A stretch of DNA of 64,000 bases, taken from assembly GCA_963576475.1 (NCBI GenBank), contig OY754964.1, positions 50,073,473 through 50,137,472 of the forward strand. Direction: 5' to 3'. The position numbers and the translations under genes were made by a program. The first letter of the stretch is position 1. Each line of letters begins with the position of its first letter. Positions 45,601-58,300 of the stretch are shown in pieces. Below the pieces are notes generated by a model that worked only from the letters and a program-made list of their open reading frames with translations, was not told the origin of the DNA and did no database searches. Source of the DNA: Molanna angustata (Eukaryota; Arthropoda; Insecta; Trichoptera; Molannidae).

Positions 45601-46379
45601 ATTCGTAAGTGGATAACGGAGTATTTGGGGGAATGTAAGTTGCCGCAATAATAAGTTTTTTGTCGCCAATGCTCTTGTCTGGAGAGGTATTCAGTGTTAT
45701 AAATATGTCTTCAATAGATTTGCTTTCCCACCCGTACATACGGACTGCCGTGTAATTTTTATGTATTGCTACGAGGACGCCGCCAAATCCTTTTTTATTG
45801 CTTGTCTGATTATCCCTGTCTCTGCGGTGTACAATATACCTATTATCAAATAATTCCGAGTTATAAATATTTGGACACAATCCTGTTTCTGTGAGAACAA
45901 AAATATCGTAGTTATTATTCAATATGTTCATGTATGTATCATGAAGTTTGGTTCTGAGACCATTACAATTTTGGTAATATATTGTTAGGGTTTTATCCAT
46001 TTTTATGTTCAGTTAAGTTGGTTGACGTGTTGGCACCTATACCGCACTGAACGCTCGATTTCTGAAGTGTTTTTGTGACACCGAGTGAGAATGTATTGAA
46101 AAACAATTGTTTTTTTTTTTTTATAGTAAGTGCGTTATATACCTTGTCGCAATGACAATATTTAGTCGGCTTAAGTCTTAGAATTATCTTACTGCATTTA
46201 ATTACAAGTATTATAGGTAAATTATTAGGTAATCTTATACCATAGTTCCATGACAGAGATATCAGTAGTATTGCTTGGATAAAAGATAAAAGATACATTA
46301 TATTTACCTGTGCGACGATTTTGTAAGTACATAATATTGCTTTAAATTTAAATTTTCGCACTTGTAACACTTGTAACAC
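42658..46379 (-). mobile_element. Near-intact non-LTR retrotransposon inserted in the satellite
   Basis: The 3' tail, (TAAA)n on the minus strand, is at 42658-42695. A roughly 430-bp 3' UTR, one long ORF (43124-46000) and about 380 bp of 5' sequence follow. Left of it the satellite stops at ATATTAGTT (42657) and right of it resumes at GTTAGATCATG (46381); joining them restores a normal monomer. The target duplication is at most AGTT (4 bp). No gag-like ORF1 is present. The 5' end carries a short GTTACAAGTGTTACAAGTG duplication. Confidence 0.93.
43124..46000 (-). CDS. LINE polyprotein: APE endonuclease plus reverse transcriptase, intact 958 codons
   Basis: This is the multifunctional retrotransposon protein that nicks target DNA and reverse-transcribes its own RNA at the nick. 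The apurinic-type endonuclease spans residues 1-235: QNCNGLRTK (10-18), the catalytic glutamate in LTETG (E38), TYIPP (121-125), GDYN (155-158), TLDLV (196-200) and the terminal histidines of EDRHHP (218-223). The RT spans about 490-760: YRPISIL (513-519), D582 in TDFKKAFDKVD, GVPQGSILGPLLF (638-650) and the catalytic FADD (669-672). The thumb and C-terminal segment follow (RSQLEYCSQIWNPHYN; LKERRTLFDM). There are no stops or frameshifts, so it may be active or recently so. ATG 46000 starts directly before the first endonuclease motif. It belongs to the Jockey/CR1 superfamily; the exact clade is unresolved. Confidence 0.95.
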   Translation of the reverse strand: MDKTLTIYYQNCNGLRTKLHDTYMNILNNNYDIFVLTETGLCPNIYNSELFDNRYIVHRRDRDNQTSNKKGFGGVLVAIHKNYTAVRMYGWESKSIEDIFITLNTSPDKSIGDKKLIIAATYIPPNTPLSTYELQFNTLCNLYTQHTNMNMLILGDYNIPSIDWTHDSPTNNIINIRNPVAGALINLMSLMNLSQHNKIPNINNKTLDLVMSHDRCSVTQSIDPITHEDRHHPALNIILSTQALTTLPIQDLKKFDYRNGNYEAINEHILYTNWENIFRDINASTAVDYFYDIIYTIINEYVPLKKTRSLKYPIWFSPALIHISKEKCKYWKKWKIYGNEADFNSYSLLRRRFKKLLKDHHRTYIANIENNLTSNLKSFWAYTKSLKTTSGYPSTMTYKVKTSSQPNEIANMFSDYFESVFEPELPSDQNNIIPDSNNSVNLSSIRINLGELREILISLDISKGPGPDKIPPFFLQKTAYSISHPLALIFNQCLSEGVFPDKWKKAFITPIHKGGNTNDIENYRPISILSAIPKVLEKIVHGQILATVKRNIVDEQHGFMPNKSTTTNLLVYSEYLFQSLDDKIQIDSIYTDFKKAFDKVDHSILMEKLSDNGIKGSLLRWTKSYITNRHQVVVLNGHSSNKVKITSGVPQGSILGPLLFTILINDINSCFINSNFLIFADDLKIFLKIKHVHDCTALQDDLNRLNDYCQRNKLYLNLAKCKTITFTKNKNIIQHNYYIDTHPLDKVNNIRDLGVVFDSKLHFDIHVENIINKAYKMMGFVMRLTKEFKKTSSYLILYNTLIRSQLEYCSQIWNPHYNIYAEKIETIQKKYLKTMQYRTQNPRLPYTDLLNNYNLCTLKERRTLFDMTTLHKIINSTFDCPALVSSINIHAPLRCLRNNLLFLPSTSNTNAGFRKPTNRMCNEYNKTFPDTHIFSKSYTAFKHEIKHIQKSSPQHAMT

Positions 46380-49300
46380 AGTTAGATCATGTATTACAAA
46401 AAGGTGAATAAAAATATTTATATATTTTGTCCGTTATCATCTTGAAGTCCCAATCCAATTTTGAGGAGCGGTAAAAAAATAGATAGAAATATTCATGGGT
46501 CATCTATACAAAAAATATTTTTTCTCAATGTCAAAGGAAAATTTTTTTTTCAATATTTTAGTTAGATCATGTATCACAAATAGGTGAATAAAAAATATAT
46601 TAATATATTTTGACAGTTATCATAGTGAAGTCCCAATCCAATTTTAAGGAGCGGTAAAAAAATAGATAGAACTGTTCATGGGTCATCTCTATTAAAAATA
46701 TTTTTTCTCAAAGTCTAAAGAAAAATTTTTTTTCGATATATTTGTTGGATCATGTATGACAAATAAGTGAATAAAAATATTAATATATTTTGTCTGTTAT
46801 CATCTTGAAGTCCCAATCCAAATTTAAGGAGCGGTAAAAAAATAGATAGACCTGTTCATGGGTCATCTCAGATAAAAATATTTTTTCTCAATGTCTAAAG
46901 AAAATTTTTTTTTCGATATATTTGTTGGATCATGTATCACAAATAAGTGAATAAAAATATTAATATATTTTGTCCGTTATCATCTTGAAGTCCCAATCCA
47001 ATTTTAAGGAGCGGTAAAAAAATAGATAAACCTATTCATGAGTCATCTCTCATAAAAATATTTTTTCTCAATGTCTAAGGAAAATTTTTTTTTCAATATT
47101 TTAGTTAGAACATGTATCACAAATAGGTGAATAAAAAATATAAATATATTTTGACAGTTATCATATTGAAGTCCCAATCCAATTTTAAGGAGCGGTGAAA
47201 AAATAGATAGACAAGTTCATGGGTCATCTCTGATGAAAATATTTTTTCTCAATGTCTAAAGAAAATTTTTTTTTCGATATATTTGTTAGTTCATGTATCA
47301 CAAATAAGTGAATAAAAATATTAATATATTTTGTCCGTTATCATCTTAAAGTCCCAATCGAATTTTAAGGAGCGGTAGAAAAATAGATAGACCTATTCAT
47401 GAGTCATCTTTGATAAAAATATTTTTTTTCAATGTCTAAGGAAATTTTTTTTTTCAATATATTAGTTAGATCATGTATTACAAAAAGGTGAATAAAAAAT
47501 ATTCATATATTTTGTCAGTTATCATATTGAAGTCCCAATCCAATTTATAGGAGCGGTAAAAAAATAGATAGACCTATTTATGAGTCATCTCTGATAAAAA
47601 TATTTTTTCTCAATGTCTAAGGAAAAATTTTTTTTCGATATATTTGTTGGATGATGTATCACAAATAAGTGAATAAAAATATTAATATATCTTGTCCGTT
47701 ATCATCTTGAAGTCCCAATCCAATTTTAAGGAGCGGTAAAAAAATAGATAGACCTATTCATGAGTCATCTCTGGTAAAAATATTTTTTCTCAATGTCTAA
47801 GGAAAATTTTTTTTTCAATATATAAGTTAGATCATGTATTACAAATAGGTGAATAAAAAATATAAATATATTTTGTCAGTTACCATATTGAAGTCCCAAT
47901 CCAATTTTAAGGAGCGGTTAAAAAATAGATAGACCTATTCATGAGTCATCTCTGATAAAAATATTTTTTCTCAATGTCTAAGGAAAAATTTTTTTTCAAT
48001 ATTTTAGATAGATCACGTATCACAAATAGGTGAATAAAAAATATAAATATATTTTGACAGTTATCATATTGAAGTCCCAATCCAATTTTAAGGAGCGGTA
48101 AAAAAATAGATAGAACAATTCATGAGTCATCTTTGATAAAAATATTTTTTCTCAATGTCTAAGGAAAATTTTTTTTTCAATATATTAGTTAGATCATGTA
48201 TTACAAAAAGGTGAATAAAAAATATTCATATATTTTGTCAGTTATCATATTGAAGTCCCAATCCAATTTTAAGTAACGGTAAAAAAATAGATAGACCGGT
48301 TCATGCGTCATCTCAGATAAAAATATTTTTTCTCAATGTCTAAAGAAAAATTTTTTTTTCGATATATTTGTTGGATCATGTATCACAAATAAGTGAATAA
48401 AAATATTAATATATTTTGTCCGTTATCATCTTGAAGTCCCAATCCAATTTTAAGGAGCGGTAAAAAAATAGATAAACCTATTCATGAGTCATCTCTCATA
48501 AAAATATTTTTTCTCAATGTCTAAGGAAAAATTTTTTTTCAATATTTTAGTTAGAACATGTATCACAAATAGGTGAATAAAAAATATAAATATATTTTGA
48601 CAGTTATCATATTGAAGTCCCAATCCAATTTTAAGGAGCGGTAAAAAAATATATAGAGCTATTCATGAGTCATCTCTGATAAAAATATTTTTTCTCAATG
48701 TCTAAGGAAAAATTTTTTTTCAATATTTTAGATAGATCATGTATCACAAATATGTAGGTGAATAAAAAATATAAATATATTTTGACAGTTATCATATTGA
48801 AGTCCCAATCCAATTTTAAGGAGCGGTAAAAAAATAGATAGACCTATTCATGAGTCATCTTTGATAAAAATATTTTTTCTCAATGTCTAAGGAAATTTTT
48901 TTTTTCAATATATTAGTTAGATCATGTATTACAAAAAGGTGAATAAATAATATTCATATATTTTGTCAGTTATCATATTGAAGTCCCAATCCAATTTTAA
49001 GTAGCGGTAAAAAAATAGATAGACCGGTTCATGGGTCATCTCAGATAAAAATATTTTTTCTCAATGTCTAAAGAAAATTTTTTTTTCGATATATTTGTTG
49101 GATCATGTATCACAAATAAGTGAATAAAAATATTAATATATTTTGTCCGTTATCATCTTGAAGTCCCAATCCAATTTTAAGGAGCGTTTAAAAAGTAGAT
49201 AAACCTATTCATGAGTCATCTCTCATAAAAATATTTTTTCTCAATGTCTAAGGAAAATTTTTTTTTCAATATTTTAGTTAGAACATGTATCACAAATAGG

Positions 49301-52300
49301 TGAATAAAAAATATAAATATATTTTCACAGTTATCATATTGAAGTCCCAATCCAATTTTAAGGAGCGGTGAAAAAATAGATAGACATGTTCATGGGTCAT
49401 CTCTGGTAAAAATATTGTTTCTCAATGTCTAAGGAAAATTTTTTTTTCAATATATTAGTTAGATCATGTATTACAAATAGGTGAATTAAAAAATATAAAT
49501 ATATTTTGTCAGTTATCATATTGAAGTCCCAATCCAATTTTAAGGAGCGGTAAAAAAATATATAGAGCTATTCATGAGTCATCTCTGATAAAAATATTTT
49601 TTCTCAATGTCTAAGGAAAATTTTTTTTTCAATATTTTAGATAGATCATGTATCACAAATATGTAGGTGAATAAAAAATATAAATATATTTTGACAGTTA
49701 TCATATTGAAGTCCCAATCCAATTTTAAGGAGCGGTAAAAAAATAGATAGACCTATTCATGAGTCATCTTTGATAAAAATATTTTTTCTCAATGTCTAAG
49801 GAATTTTTTTTCGACATATTTGTTGGATCATGTATCACAAATAAGTGAATAAAAATATTAATATATTTTGTCCGTTATCATCTTGAAGTCACAATCCAAT
49901 TTTAAGGAGCGGTAAAAAAATAGATAAACCTATTCATGAGTCATCTCTCATAAAAATATTTTTTCTCAATGTCTAAGGAAAAATTTTTTTTCAATATTTT
50001 AGTTAGAACATGTATCACAAATAGGTGAATAAAAAATATAAATATATTTTGTCCGTTATCATCTTGAAGTCCCAATCCAATTTTAAGGAGCGGTAAAAAA
50101 ATAGATAGACATGTTCATGGGTCATCTCTGGTAAAAATATTGTTTCTCAATGTCTAAGGAAAATTTTTTTTTCAATATATTAGTTAGATCATGTATTACA
50201 AATAGGTGAATAAAAAATATAAATATATTTTGTCAGTTATCATATTGAAGTCCCAATCCAATTTTAAGGAGCGGTAAAAAAATAGATCGAGCTATTCATG
50301 AGTCATCTCTGATAAAAATATTTTTTCTCAATGTCTAAGGAAAAATTTTTTTTCAATATTTTAGATAGATCATGTATCACAAATATGTAGGTGAATAAAA
50401 AATATAAATATATTTTGACAGTTATCATATTGAAGTCCCAATCCAATTTTAAGGAGCGGTAAAAAAATAGATAGACCTATTAATGAGTCATCTTTGATAA
50501 AAATATTTTTTCTCAATGTCTAAGGAAAATTTTTTTTTCAATATATTAGTTAGATCATGTATTACAAAAAGGTGAATAAATAATATTCATATATTTTGTC
50601 AGTTATCATATTGAATTCCCAATCCAATTTTAAGTAGCGGTAAAAAAATAGATAGACCGGTTCATGGGTCATCTCAGATAAAAATATTTTTTCTCAATGT
50701 CTAAAGAAAATTTTTTTTTCGATATATTTGTTGGATCATGTATCACAAATAAGTGAATAAAATTATTAATATATTTTGTCCGTTATCATCTTGTAGTCCC
50801 AATCCAATTTTAAGGAGCGGTAAAAAAATAGATGAACCTATTCATGAGTCATCTCTCATAAAAATATTTTTTCTCAATGTCTAAGGAAAAATTTTTTTTC
50901 AATATTTTAGTTCGAACATGTATCACAAATAGGTGAATAAAAAATATAAATATATTTTGACAGTTATCATATTGAAGTCCCAATCCAATTTTAAGGAGCG
51001 GTGAAAAAATAGATAGACCTATTTATGAGTCATCTCTGATAAAAATATTTTTTCTCAATGTCTAAGGAAAATTTTTTTTTCAATATATTAGTTAGATCAT
51101 GTATTACAAAAAGGTGAATAAAAATATTAATATATTTTGTCCGTTATCATCTTGAAGTCCCAATCCAATTTTGAGGAGCGGTAAAAAAATAGATAGAAAT
51201 ATTCATGGGTCATCTCTACAAAAAATATTTTTTCTCAATGTCTAAGGAAAATTTTTTTTTCAATATTTAAATTAGATCATGTATCACAAATAGGTGAATA
51301 AAAAAATATATTAATATATTTTGTCAGTTATCATATTGAAGTCCCAATCAAATTTTAAGGAGCGGTAAAAAAATAGATAGACCTATTCATGAGTCATCTC
51401 TGATAAAAATATTTTTTCTCAATGTCTAAGGAAATTTTTTTTTCGATATATTAGTTGGATCATGTATCACAAATAAGTGAATAAAAATATTAATATATCA
51501 TGTCCGTTATCATCTTGAAGTCCCAATCCAATTTTATATAGCGGTAAAAAAATTGATAGACCTATTCATGAATCATCTCTGATAAAAATATTTTTTCTCA
51601 ATGTCTAAGGAAAAATTTTTTTTCAATATTTTAGATAGATCATGAATCACAAATAGGTGAATAAAAAATATAAATATATTTTGACAGTTATCATATTGAA
51701 GTCCCAATCCAATTTTAAGGAGCGGTAAAAAAATAGATAGACCTATTCATGAGTCATCTCTGATAAAAATATTTTTTCTCAATGTCTAAGGAAATTTTTT
51801 TTTCGATATATTAGTTGGATCATGTATCACAAATAAGTGAATAAAAATATTAATATATCATGTCCGTTATCATCTTGAAGTCCCAATCCAATTTTAAAGA
51901 GCGGTAAAAAAATTGATAGACCTATTCATGAGTCATATCTGGTAAAAATATTTTTTCTCAATGTTCAAGGAAAATTTTTTTATCAATATTTTAGTTAGAA
52001 CATGTATCACAAATAGGTGAATAAAAAATATAAATATATTTTGACAGTTATCATATTGAAGTCCCAATCCAATTTTAAGGAGCGGTAAAAAAATAGATAG
52101 ACATGTTCATGGGTCATCTCTGATAAAAATATTTTTTCTCAATGTCTAAAGAAAATTTTTTTTTCGATATATTTGTTGGATCATGTATCACAAATAAGTG
52201 AATAAAAATATTAATTTATTTTGTCCGTTATCATCTTGAAGTCCCAATCCAATTTTAAGGAGCGTTTAAAAAGAAGATAAACCTATTCATGAGTCATCTC

Positions 52301-55300
52301 TCATAAAAATATTTTTTCTCAATGTCTAAGGAAAATTTTTTTTTCAATATTTTAGTTAGAACATGTATCACAAATAGGTGAATAAAAAATATAAATATAT
52401 TTTGACAGTTATCATATTGAAGTCCCAATCCAATTTTAAGGAGCGGTGAAAAAATAGATAGACATGTTCATGGGTCATCTCTGGTAAAAATATTGTTTCT
52501 CAATGTCTAAGGAAAATTTTTTTTTCAATATATTAGTTAGATCGTGTATTACAAATAGGTGAATAAAAAATATAAATATATTTTGTCAGTTATCATATTG
52601 AAGTCCCAATCCAATTTTAAGGAGCGGTAAAAAAATATATAGAGCTATTCATGAGTCATCTCTGATAAAAATATTTTTTCTCAATGTCTAAGGAAAATTT
52701 TTTTTTCAATATTTTAGATAGATCATGTATCACAAATATGTAGGTGAATAAAAAATATAGATATATTTTGACAGTTATCATATTGAAGTCCCAATCCAAT
52801 TTTAAGGAGCGGTAAAAAAATAGATAGACCTATTCATGAGTCATCTTTGATAAAAATATTTTTTCTCAATGTCTAAGGAAATTTTTTTTTTCAATATATT
52901 AGTTAGATCATGTATTACAAAAAGGTGAATAAATAATATTCATATATTTTGTCAGTTATCATATTGAAGTCCCAATCCAATTTTAAGTAGCGGTAAAAAA
53001 ATAGATAGACCGGTTCATGGGTCATCTCAGATAAAAATATTTTTTCTCAATGTCTAAAGAAAATTTTTTTTTCGATATATTTGTTGGATCATGTATCACA
53101 AATAAGTGAATAAAAATATTAATATATTTTGTCCGTTATCATCTTGAAGTCCCAATCCAATTTTAAGGAGCGTTTAAAAAGTAGATAAACCTATTCATGA
53201 GTCATCTCTCATAAAAATATTTTTTCTCAATGTCTAAGGAAAATTTTTTTTTCAATATTTTAGTTAGATCATGTATCACAAATAGGTGAATAAAAAATAT
53301 AAATATATTTTGACAGTTATCATATTGAAGTCCCAATCCAATTTTAAGGAGCGGTAAAAAAATAGATAGACATGTTCATGGGTCATCTCTGGTAAAAATA
53401 TTGTTTCTCAATGTCTAAGGAAAATTTTTTTTTCAATATATTAGTTAGATCATGTATTACAAATAGGTGAATTAAAAAATATAAATATATTTTGTCAGTT
53501 ATCATATTTAAGTCCCAATCCAATTTTAAGGAGCGGTAAAAAAATATATAGAGCTATTCATGAGTCATCTCTGATAAAAATATTTTTTCTCAATGTCTAA
53601 GGAAAATTTTTTTTTCAATATTTTAGATAGATCATGTATCACAAATATGTAGGTGAATAAAAAATATAAATATATTTTGACAGTTATCATATTGAAGTCC
53701 CAATCCAATTTTAAGGAGCGGTAAAAAAATAGATAGACCTATTCATGAGTCATCTTTGATAAAAATATTTTTTCTCAATGTCTAAGGAAAATTTTTTTTT
53801 CAATATATTAGTTAGATCATGTATTACAAAAAGGTGAATAAATAATATTCATATATTTTGTCAGTTATCATATTGAAGTCCCAATCCAATTTTAAGTAGC
53901 GGTAAAAAAATAGATAGACCGGTTCATGGGTCATCTCAGATAAAAATATTTTTTCTCAATGTCTAAAGAAAATTTTTTTTTCGATATATTTGTTGGATCA
54001 TGTATCACAAATAAGTGAATAAAAATATTAATATATCATGTCCGTTATCATCTTGAAGTCCCAATCAAATTTTAAGGAGCGGTTAAAAAATAGATAGACC
54101 TATTCATGAGTCATCTCTGGTAAAAATATTTTTTCTCAATGTCTAAGGAAATTTTTTTTTTCAATATATTAGTTAGATCATGTATTACAAATAGGTGAAT
54201 AAAAAATATAAATATATTTTGTCCGTTATCATATTGAAGTCCCAATCCAATTTTAAGGAGCGGTAAAAAAATAGATAGACCTATTCAATAATCATCTCTG
54301 ATAAAAATATTTTTTCTCAATGTCTAAGGAAAAATTTTTTTTCAATATTTTAGATAGATCATGTATCACAAATAGGTGAATAAAAAATATAAATATATTT
54401 TGACAGTTATCATATTGAAGTCCCAATCCAATTTTAAGGAGCGGTAAAAAAATAGATAGACCTATTCATGAGTCATCTCTGATAAAAATATTTTTTCTCA
54501 ATGTCTAAGGAAAAATTTTTTTTCAATATTTTAGATAGATCATGTATCACAAATAGGTGAATAAAAAATATAAATATATTTTGACAGTTATCATATTGAA
54601 GTCCCAATCCAATTTTAAGGAGCGGTGAAAAAATAGATAGACCTATTCATGAGTCATTTTTGATAAAAATATTTTTTCTCAATGTCTAAGGAAATTTTTT
54701 TTTTCAATATATTAGTTAGACCATGTATTACAAAAAGGTGAATAAATAATATTCATATATTTTGTCAGTTATCATATTGAAGTCCCAATCCAATTTTAAG
54801 TAGCGGTAAAAAAATAGATAGACCGGTTCATGGGTCATCTCAGATAAAAATATTTTTTCTCAATGTCTAAAGAAAATTTTTTTTTCGATATATTTGTTGG
54901 ATCATGTATCACAAATAAGTGAATAAAAATATTAATATATTTTGTCCGTTATCATCTTGTAGTCCCAATCCAATTTTAAGGAGCGGTAAAAAAATAGATA
55001 AACCTATTCATGAGTCATCTCTCATAAAAATATTTTTTCTCAATGTCTAAGGAAAAATTTTTTTTCAATATTTTAGTTCGAACATGTATCACAAATAGGT
55101 GAATAAAAAATATAAATATATTTTGACAGTTATCATATTGAAGTCCCAATCCAATTTTAAGGAGCGGTGAAAAAATAGATAGACCTATTTATGAGTCATC
55201 TCTGATAAAAATATTTTTTCTCAATGTCTAAAGAAAATTTTTTTTTCGATATATTTGTTGGATCATGTATCACAAATAAGTGAATAAAAATATTAATATA

Positions 55301-58300
55301 TTTTGTCCGTTATCATCTTGTAGTCCCAATCCAATTTTAAGGAGCGGTAAAAAAATAGATAAACCTATTCATGAGTCATCTCTCATAAAAATATTTTTTC
55401 TCAATGTCTAAGGAAAAATTTTTTTTCAATATTTTAGTTCGAACATGTATCACAAATAAGTGAATAAAAATATTAATATATTTTGTCCGTTATCATCTTG
55501 TAGTCCCAATCCAATTTTAAGGAGCGGTAAAAAAATAGATAAAGCTATTCATGAGTCATCTCTACAAAAAATATTTTTTCTCAATGTCTAAGGAAAATTT
55601 TTTTTTCAATATTTTAGTTAGATCATGTATCACAAATAGGTGAATAAAAAAATATATTAATATATTTTGTCATTTATCATATTGAAGTCCCAATCCAATT
55701 TTAAGGAGCGGTAAAAAAATAGATGAACCTATTCATGAGTCATCTCTCATAAAAATATTTTTTCTCAATGTCTAAGGAAAAATTTTTTTTCAATATTTTA
55801 GTTCGAACATGTATCACAAATAGGTGAATTAAAAATATAAATATATTTTGACAGTTATCATATTGAAGTCCCAATCCAATTATAAGGAGCGGTGAAAAAA
55901 TAGATAGACCTATTCATGAGTCATCTCTGATAAAAATATTTTTTCTCAATGTCTAAGGAAAAATTTTTTTTCAATATTTTAGATAGATCATGTATCACAA
56001 ATATGTAGGTGAATAAAAAATATAAATATATTTTGACAGTTATCATATTGAAGTCCCAATCCAATTTTAAGGAGCGGTAAAAAAATAGATAGACCTATTA
56101 ATGAGTCATCTTTGATAAAAATATTTTTTCTCAATGTCTAAGGAAAATTTTTTTTTCAATATATTAGTTAGAACATGTATTACAAAAAGGTGAATAAATA
56201 ATATTCATATATTTTGTCAGTTATCATATTGAAGTCCCAATCCAATTTTAAGTAGCGGTAAAAAAATAGATAGACCGGTTCATGGGTCATCTCAGATAAA
56301 AATATTTTTTCTCAATGTCTAAAGAAAATTTTTTTTTCGATATATTTGTTGGATCATGTATCACAAATAAGTGAATAAAAATATTAATATATTTTGTCCG
56401 TTATCATCTTGTAGTCCCAATCCAATTTTAAGGAGCGGTAAAAAAATAGATGAACCTATTCATGAGTCATCTCTCATAAAAATATTTTTTCTCAATGTCT
56501 AAGGAAAAATTTTTTTTCAATATTTTAGTTCGAACATGTATCACAAATAGGTGAATAAAAAATATAAATATATTTTGACAGTTATCATATTGAAGTCCCA
56601 ATCCAATTTTAAGGAGCGGTAAAAAAATAGATAGACCTATTTATGAGTCATCTCTGATAAAAATATTTTTTCTCAATGTCTAAGGAAAATTTTTTTTTCA
56701 ATATATTAGTTAGATCATGTATTACAAAAAGGTGAATAAAAATATTAATATATTTTGTCCGTTATCATCTTGAAGTCCCAATCCAATTTTGAGGAGCGGT
56801 AAAAAAATAGATAGAAATATTCATGGGTCATCTCTACAAAAAATATTTTTTCTCAATGTCTAAGGAAAATTTTTTTTTCAATATTTAAATTAGATCATGT
56901 ATCACAAATAGGTGAATAAAAAAATATATTAATATATTTTGTCAGTTATCATATTGAAGTCCCAATCAAATTTTAAGGAGCGGTAAAAAAATAGATAGAC
57001 CTATTCATGAGTCATCTCTGATAAAAATATTTTTTCTCAATGTCTAAGGAAAATTTTTTTTTCGATATATTAGTTGGATCATGTATCACAAATAAGTGAA
57101 TAAAAATATTAATATATCATGTCCGTTATCATCTTGAAGTCCCAATCCAATTTTAAAGAGCGGTAAAAAAATTGATAGACCTATTCATGAATCATCTCTG
57201 ATAAAAATATTTTTTCTCAATGTCTAAGGAAAAATTTTTTTTCAATATTTTAGATAGATCATGAATCACAAATAGGTGAATAAAAAATATAAATATATTT
57301 TGACAGTTATCATATTGAAGTCCCAATCCAATTTTAAGGAGCGGTAAAAAAATAGATAGACCTATTCATGAGTCATCTCTGATAAAAATATTTTTTCTCA
57401 ATGTCTAAGGAAATTTTTTTTTTCAATATTTTAGATAGATCATGTATCACAAATAGGTGAATAAAAAATATAAATATATTTTGACAGTTATCATATTGAA
57501 GTCCCAATCCAATTTTAAGGAGCGGTAAAAAAATAGATAGACCTATTCATGAGTCATTTTTGATAAAAATATTTTTTCTCAATGTCTAAGGAAAATTTTT
57601 TTTTCAATATAATAGTTAGATCATGTATTACAAAAAGGTGAATAAAAAATATTCATATATTTTGTCAATTATCATATTGAATTCCCAATCCAATTTTAAG
57701 TAGCGGTAAAAAAATAGATAGACCGGTTCATGGGTCATCTCAGATAAAAATATTTTTTCTCAATGTCTAAAGAAAATTTTTTTTTCGATATATTTGTTGG
57801 ATCATGTATCACAAATAAGTGAATAAAAATATTAATATATTTTGTCCGTTATCATCTTGAAGTCCCAATCCAATTTTAAGGAGCGTTTAAAAAGTAGATA
57901 AACCTATTCATGAGTCATCTCTCATAAAAATATTTTTTCTCAATGTCTAAGGAAAATTTTTTTTTCAATATTTTAGTTAGAACATGTATCACAAATAGGT
58001 GAATAAAAAATATAAATATATTTTGACAGTTATCATATTGAAGTCCCAATCCAATTTTAAGGAGCGGTGAAAAAATAGATAGACATGTTCATGGGTCATC
58101 TCTGGTAAAAATATTGTTTCTCAATGTCTAAGGAAAATTTTTTTTTCAATATATTAGTTAGATCATGTATTACAAATAGGTGAATTAAAAAATATAAATA
58201 TATTTTGTCAGTTATCATATTGAAGTCCCAATCCAATTTTAAGGAGCGGTAAAAAAATATATAGAGCTATTCATGAGTCATCTCTGATAAAAATATTTTT

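Noticed and set aside
45993..46379. 128-codon minus-strand ORF overlapping the start of the LINE ORF (ATGGATAA overlap)
   Set aside because: It starts at a GTG at the element edge, has no gag, zinc-knuckle or other motif, and looks like a chance frame in an AT-rich 5' UTR. The overlap with the ORF start is noted but not evidence of a gene.
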